From Bifidobacterium breve (GTDB taxonomy: Bacteria > Actinomycetota > Acidimicrobiia > Acidimicrobiales > Acidimicrobilacustridaceae), in contig CAMAYJ010000022.1 of the NCBI GenBank assembly GCA_945862505.1, positions 1-35,583 of the forward strand: 35,583 bases of DNA. Direction: 5' to 3'. How positions within the stretch are numbered: the stretch's first letter is position 1; each line of letters begins with the position of its first letter. The notes under the pieces were generated by a model. It had not been told where the DNA came from, ran no database searches, and saw only the letters and a list, made by a program, of their open reading frames with translations. Made by a program: the position numbers and the translations under genes. Below are positions 32,563 to 35,583 of this stretch, piece after piece.

Positions 32563-33324
32563 TCACCCAGCGCTGATTTTCCGCCAGATTGGGCGAGGAA
32601 GGTGACGAAGGACGGTGAAGAGGATTGACATGATCGGAGGCGCCCAGATGATCTCTTTGTTCTTCTGAAGACCATTGATGACCGCGTCGGCAATCTTGTC
32701 GGGTGTGGTCGCAAACGGGGCAGGTTTCATGCCCTCGGTCATGCGGGTGTGAACAAATCCAGGGCGCACAACAACGCATCGGGCGCCAGAACCAATCAGT
32801 GAGTCGCCGAGACCTTGGGCGAATGCATCCATGCCCGCTTTTGTGGATCCGTAAACAAAGTTGTCAGCGCGGGCACGAACCCCAGCGACGGACGTAATCG
32901 CCAAAATGGTTCCGTGGCCTTGCGTGCGAAGTTTGGCCGCAGCGGCAAGGCCGCTGGAGACTGCGCCAACAAAGTTGACGCGCGCTGCTTCGGCAGCGGC
33001 AACTGGACTGGCATTGAACTCGGACTGCTCTCCGAGGACGCCAAAAGCAAGGATGACCATGTCGAGATCGCCGATTCGTTCGGCAGCGGCATCGATCACC
33101 TGGGCATGCGAAGCGTGGTCAAGGGCATCAAAGACGATGGTGTCGGCGTCGACTCCAGCCGAGCGAAGGCGATTGAGTGTGGTGGTGGCAGAGGCGGGGG
33201 AGCGAACGCCGAGAACTACCTTCTTGCATCGACTGGCGACCAGTCGGTCGACAATGGCAATTGCTATCTCGGAGTTGCCTCCGAGCACGAGTACTGATTG
33301 CACCGAACCCAAAGCGTCGCGCAT
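32563..33324 (-). CDS. dprE2: Decaprenylphosphoryl-2-keto-ribose reductase (DprE2 type)
   Basis: A 253-aa short-chain dehydrogenase. SVLVLGGNSEIAIAI (nucleotide site), FDALDHASH, VILAFGVLGEQSEF, the catalytic Tyr and Lys in NFVYGSTKAGMD, VVRPGFVHTRMTEGM and the C-terminal LRHLPRPIWRKI match mycobacterial DprE2, which reduces the DprE1 product to decaprenyl-phospho-arabinose. ATG 33324 follows GAGGA by ten bases. A TAACCT hexamer on the minus strand (33366-33371) may be its -10, giving a leader of about 35 nt. First gene of dprE2-ubiA-dprE1. Confidence 0.92.
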   Translation of the reverse strand: MRDALGSVQSVLVLGGNSEIAIAIVDRLVASRCKKVVLGVRSPASATTTLNRLRSAGVDADTIVFDALDHASHAQVIDAAAERIGDLDMVILAFGVLGEQSEFNASPVAAAEAARVNFVGAVSSGLAAAAKLRTQGHGTILAITSVAGVRARADNFVYGSTKAGMDAFAQGLGDSLIGSGARCVVVRPGFVHTRMTEGMKPAPFATTPDKIADAVINGLQKNKEIIWAPPIMSILFTVLRHLPRPIWRKISAG

Positions 33325-33416
33325 CTGATTCGTTCCTCTTTCATGGGGGTCGGGCCGTGGGGTCAAGGTTAGACGGAGAGTGTCGAAGCGCCGGGAGCAA
33401 TGGCCCCAACCCTTCG

Positions 33417-33422
33417 TAGACT
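33417..33422 (+). promoter_or_regulatory. -10 element of leaderless uvrB promoter
   Basis: TAGACT, six bases (TAGCGA), then ATG 33429; no Shine-Dalgarno. No LexA-like palindrome was noticed in the 100 bp shared with dprE2. Confidence 0.6.
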
Positions 33423-33428
33423 TAGCGA

Positions 33429-35444
33429 ATGCCGCCGTTCCGTCTTGTTTCCGATTTCCAGCCCGCTGGTGATCAGCCGAAGGCCATTGAGGAACTCGCG
33501 GCGAGCATCGAAGCCGGTAATCGGTATCAAACCCTTCTCGGGATCACCGGTTCCGGAAAGAGCGCGACGATCGCGTGGACTATTGAGAAGCTTCAGCGTC
33601 CGACTCTGGTGATGGCTCCGAATAAATCGTTGGCCGCACAGTTAGCTAATGAATTCCGAGAGTTCTTCCCTGAAAATCGCGTCGAGTATTTCGTTTCGTA
33701 TTACGACTACTACCAGCCCGAGGCGTACATGCCGGCCTCCGATACCTACATCGAAAAAGACTCATCGGTGAACGATGAGATCGAACGTCTCCGCCACGCG
33801 GCAACTTCGGCGCTGCTCACTCGCCGCGACACCATCGTCGTTGCATCGGTGTCGTGTATCTATGGCTTGGGCAATCCTGCGGAATATGCCGATCAGATGC
33901 TCGTTATTCGTCAGGGCGAAACTCATGAGCAGCGCACCATCCTCGGGCGCCTTGTCGACATGCAATACGAACGCAACGATATGAATCTCATCCGCGGAAA
34001 GTTTCGTGTTCGGGGTGACACCATTGAGATTCACCCCGCCTACGACGAAACCGCGATCCGCATCGAGCTCTTTGGCGATGAGATCGAGCGCATCATCGTT
34101 GTTGATCCAATCACCGGCGAGAAAGTCACCGAACTCGAAGAACTCGTTGTATTCCCGGCAACCCATTACGCGGCGAGCGATGAACGCATGCGCACGGCGA
34201 TGACGCGGATCGAGGCAGAGCTGCAACAGCAACTGGCCAAGTTCGAAGGCGAGAACAAACTCCTCGAAGCGCAGCGTCTGCGCATGCGCACGCAGTACGA
34301 CCTTGAAATGATGGCGGAACTCGGATTCTGTAACGGCATTGAGAACTACTCGGCCCACATCGATGACCGTGAGCCCGGCGAGGCGCCCTTTACATTGCTC
34401 GATTACTTCCCCGACGACTTCCTTGTCGTTATGGACGAGAGTCATCAGGCCTTACCGCAGGTTCGGGGCCAGTTTGCGGGGGACCGTTCCCGCAAACAGA
34501 CGCTGATCGAACACGGCTTTCGTCTTCCATCGGCGGCAGATAATCGGCCTTTGACATTCGACGAAGTGATGGGCCGCGTTGGTCAGGTCGTCTTTCTGTC
34601 GGCGACGCCAGGGCCATTCGAATTCGAGAACTCCGCAGCAATTGTTGAGCAGGTTGTGCGTCCTACCGGTCTTGTCGATCCAGAGATCATCGTGAAGCCC
34701 ACGAAGGGTCAGATCGACGACCTCATCGAGCAAATCAATAAACGAGTAACAGCCGGTGATCGGATCCTTGTCACCACGCTTACGAAGAAGATGTCCGAAG
34801 ATCTCACTGACTATTTGCTCGAACTTGGAGTGAAGGTTCGTTACCTCCACAGCGAGGTCGACACGATTGAGCGCATCGAGATCCTTCGCGACCTTCGCCT
34901 CGGTGAATTTGATGTGCTGATCGGCATCAATCTTCTTCGTGAAGGCCTCGATCTTCCCGAAGTGTCACTCGTGGCCATTCTCGATGCCGATAAGGAAGGG
35001 TTCCTTCGTTCGGAAACGGCGCTTGTGCAGACGATTGGCCGAGCCGCTCGAAATGTCGAAGGTCAGGTGATCATGTACGCCGACAAGATCACTGATTCCA
35101 TGCAGCGGGCGATCTCAGAAACAAATCGTCGTCGTGGGCTGCAGGAGGCCTACAACAAAGAGCACGGCATTGACCCGCAAACCATTCGCAAGGCCGTGAC
35201 AGACATCCTCGCGACGCTTCGAGGAACCTCGGGTACTCCTGTTCCCGGCAATGGCAAACGATCAACTGCTCGCGACAAGGTGCGCTCAGGTCTCGCCGAA
35301 CTCCCTGCCGATGAGCTTGGTCGATTGGTGCTGACCTTGGAAGAGGAAATGAAGGAAGCGGCGGCCGACCTGCGCTTTGAATATGCGGCTCGGCTTCGTG
35401 ACGAGATCAAAGAACTTCGTAGAGAACTTCGCGAAGTGGGTTGA
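33429..35444 (+). CDS. uvrB: Excinuclease ABC subunit B
   Basis: Damage-verifying helicase-like subunit of nucleotide excision repair. The 671-aa protein has Walker [14 protein letters not shown], the beta-hairpin [40 protein letters not shown], motif [17 protein letters not shown], motifs V and VI ([43 protein letters not shown]) and a C-terminal UVR domain ([32 protein letters not shown]) that contacts UvrC. Length is normal. uvrA follows 50 bp later from its own promoter. Confidence 0.97.
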   Translation: MPPFRLVSDFQPAGDQPKAIEELAASIEAGNRYQTLLGITGSGKSATIAWTIEKLQRPTLVMAPNKSLAAQLANEFREFFPENRVEYFVSYYDYYQPEAYMPASDTYIEKDSSVNDEIERLRHAATSALLTRRDTIVVASVSCIYGLGNPAEYADQMLVIRQGETHEQRTILGRLVDMQYERNDMNLIRGKFRVRGDTIEIHPAYDETAIRIELFGDEIERIIVVDPITGEKVTELEELVVFPATHYAASDERMRTAMTRIEAELQQQLAKFEGENKLLEAQRLRMRTQYDLEMMAELGFCNGIENYSAHIDDREPGEAPFTLLDYFPDDFLVVMDESHQALPQVRGQFAGDRSRKQTLIEHGFRLPSAADNRPLTFDEVMGRVGQVVFLSATPGPFEFENSAAIVEQVVRPTGLVDPEIIVKPTKGQIDDLIEQINKRVTAGDRILVTTLTKKMSEDLTDYLLELGVKVRYLHSEVDTIERIEILRDLRLGEFDVLIGINLLREGLDLPEVSLVAILDADKEGFLRSETALVQTIGRAARNVEGQVIMYADKITDSMQRAISETNRRRGLQEAYNKEHGIDPQTIRKAVTDILATLRGTSGTPVPGNGKRSTARDKVRSGLAELPADELGRLVLTLEEEMKEAAADLRFEYAARLRDEIKELRRELREVG

Positions 35445-35482
35445 TTTCTTCTTCAGCCCAAGGCGAGCAGAGGCGCCGACAG

Positions 35483-35488
35483 TAGGCT
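35483..35488 (+). promoter_or_regulatory. -10 element of leaderless uvrA promoter
   Basis: TAGGCT, six bases (CCCGGC), then GTG 35495; no Shine-Dalgarno. Confidence 0.55.
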
Positions 35489-35494
35489 CCCGGC

Positions 35495-35583
35495 GTGGAT
35501 CAACTGGTCATTCGTGGTGCTCGTGAGCACAACCTTCGTAACGTTTCGATCGAACTTCCTCGTGATCGGCTGATTGTTTTCAC
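35495..35583 (+). CDS. uvrA: Excinuclease ABC subunit A (5' end only)
   Basis: The first 29 codons from GTG 35495 read [28 protein letters not shown], the conserved N-terminus of UvrA just before its first Walker A motif. The rest lies beyond the right edge. The start is set by the family N-terminus and the 6-nt spacing to the -10 hexamer. Forms the damage-sensing partner of the adjacent uvrB. Confidence 0.92.
   Translation, partial: MDQLVIRGAREHNLRNVSIELPRDRLIVF

Noticed and set aside
35438-35459. Terminator at the end of uvrB
   Set aside because: A 7-bp stem with a G-U pair overlaps the stop codon, but no T run follows.
1-35583. CRISPR arrays, insertion sequences, prophage or toxin-antitoxin genes
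   Set aside because: No repeat-spacer pattern, transposase, integrase or terminal inverted repeats were seen; the genes are housekeeping throughout.

Overview
The window is a 35.6 kb piece of a chromosome from an actinobacterium. A mycothiol synthase-like gene, a PdtaR-type ANTAR response regulator, decaprenyl-phospho-arabinose genes, a GroES-like orphan and conserved pdtaR-polA-rpsA-coaE-uvrB-uvrA gene order all point to Actinomycetota. The moderate G+C and the gene neighbourhoods fit a class such as Acidimicrobiia; that rank is inference. No mobile elements, CRISPR arrays or obvious foreign islands were seen; nearly all the DNA is dense housekeeping sequence.

Layout. 1-1591 (minus): mshD-like gene and the 5' part of rlmN. 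1635-8012 (plus): nth, a candidate structured RNA ending in a strong terminator, a small unknown gene, then the histidine operon hisD-C-B-H-A-[21-codon ORF]-hisF. 8027-9067: an alpha/beta hydrolase and a GroES-like gene diverging from one palindromic -10 element. 9127-18749 (plus): hisI, trpE, ygfZ-like, a DnaJ-domain membrane protein, an ABM monooxygenase, trpC, trpF, trpB, trpA, a group II truncated globin, an HU-type protein with a strong terminator, bcp, fabZ and ogt. 18758-23099 (minus): the fatty-acid operon fabD-fabH-fabG-acpP-fabF, with tRNA-Leu(CAA) upstream. 23397-29302 (plus): a small coiled-coil protein, pdtaR, polA, a methyltransferase and rpsA. Then an orphan LuxR-type regulator (minus), coaE (plus), the dprE2-ubiA-dprE1 operon (minus), uvrB, and the first 29 codons of uvrA at the right edge.

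The genes work as compact operons, with many 4-base ATGA or GTGA start/stop overlaps. A second strong pattern is leaderless transcription. At least a dozen starts lie 6-9 nt after a TANNNT -10 hexamer, very often exactly 6 nt, with no Shine-Dalgarno sequence. Only internal operon genes and a few others (hup, acpP, fabG, dprE2, pdtaR) show Shine-Dalgarno sequences.

The points most worth a second look are: a three-hairpin candidate RNA before the his operon; a leaderless 21-codon ORF coupled to hisF that resembles a methyltransferase N-terminus; a biotinyl/lipoyl-like domain without the acceptor lysine fused to FabD; a CTG start for trpC; the bidirectional palindromic promoter; a decamer shared by the hisD, hisI and trpF promoters; and a DprE1 with alanine in place of the benzothiazinone-target cysteine.
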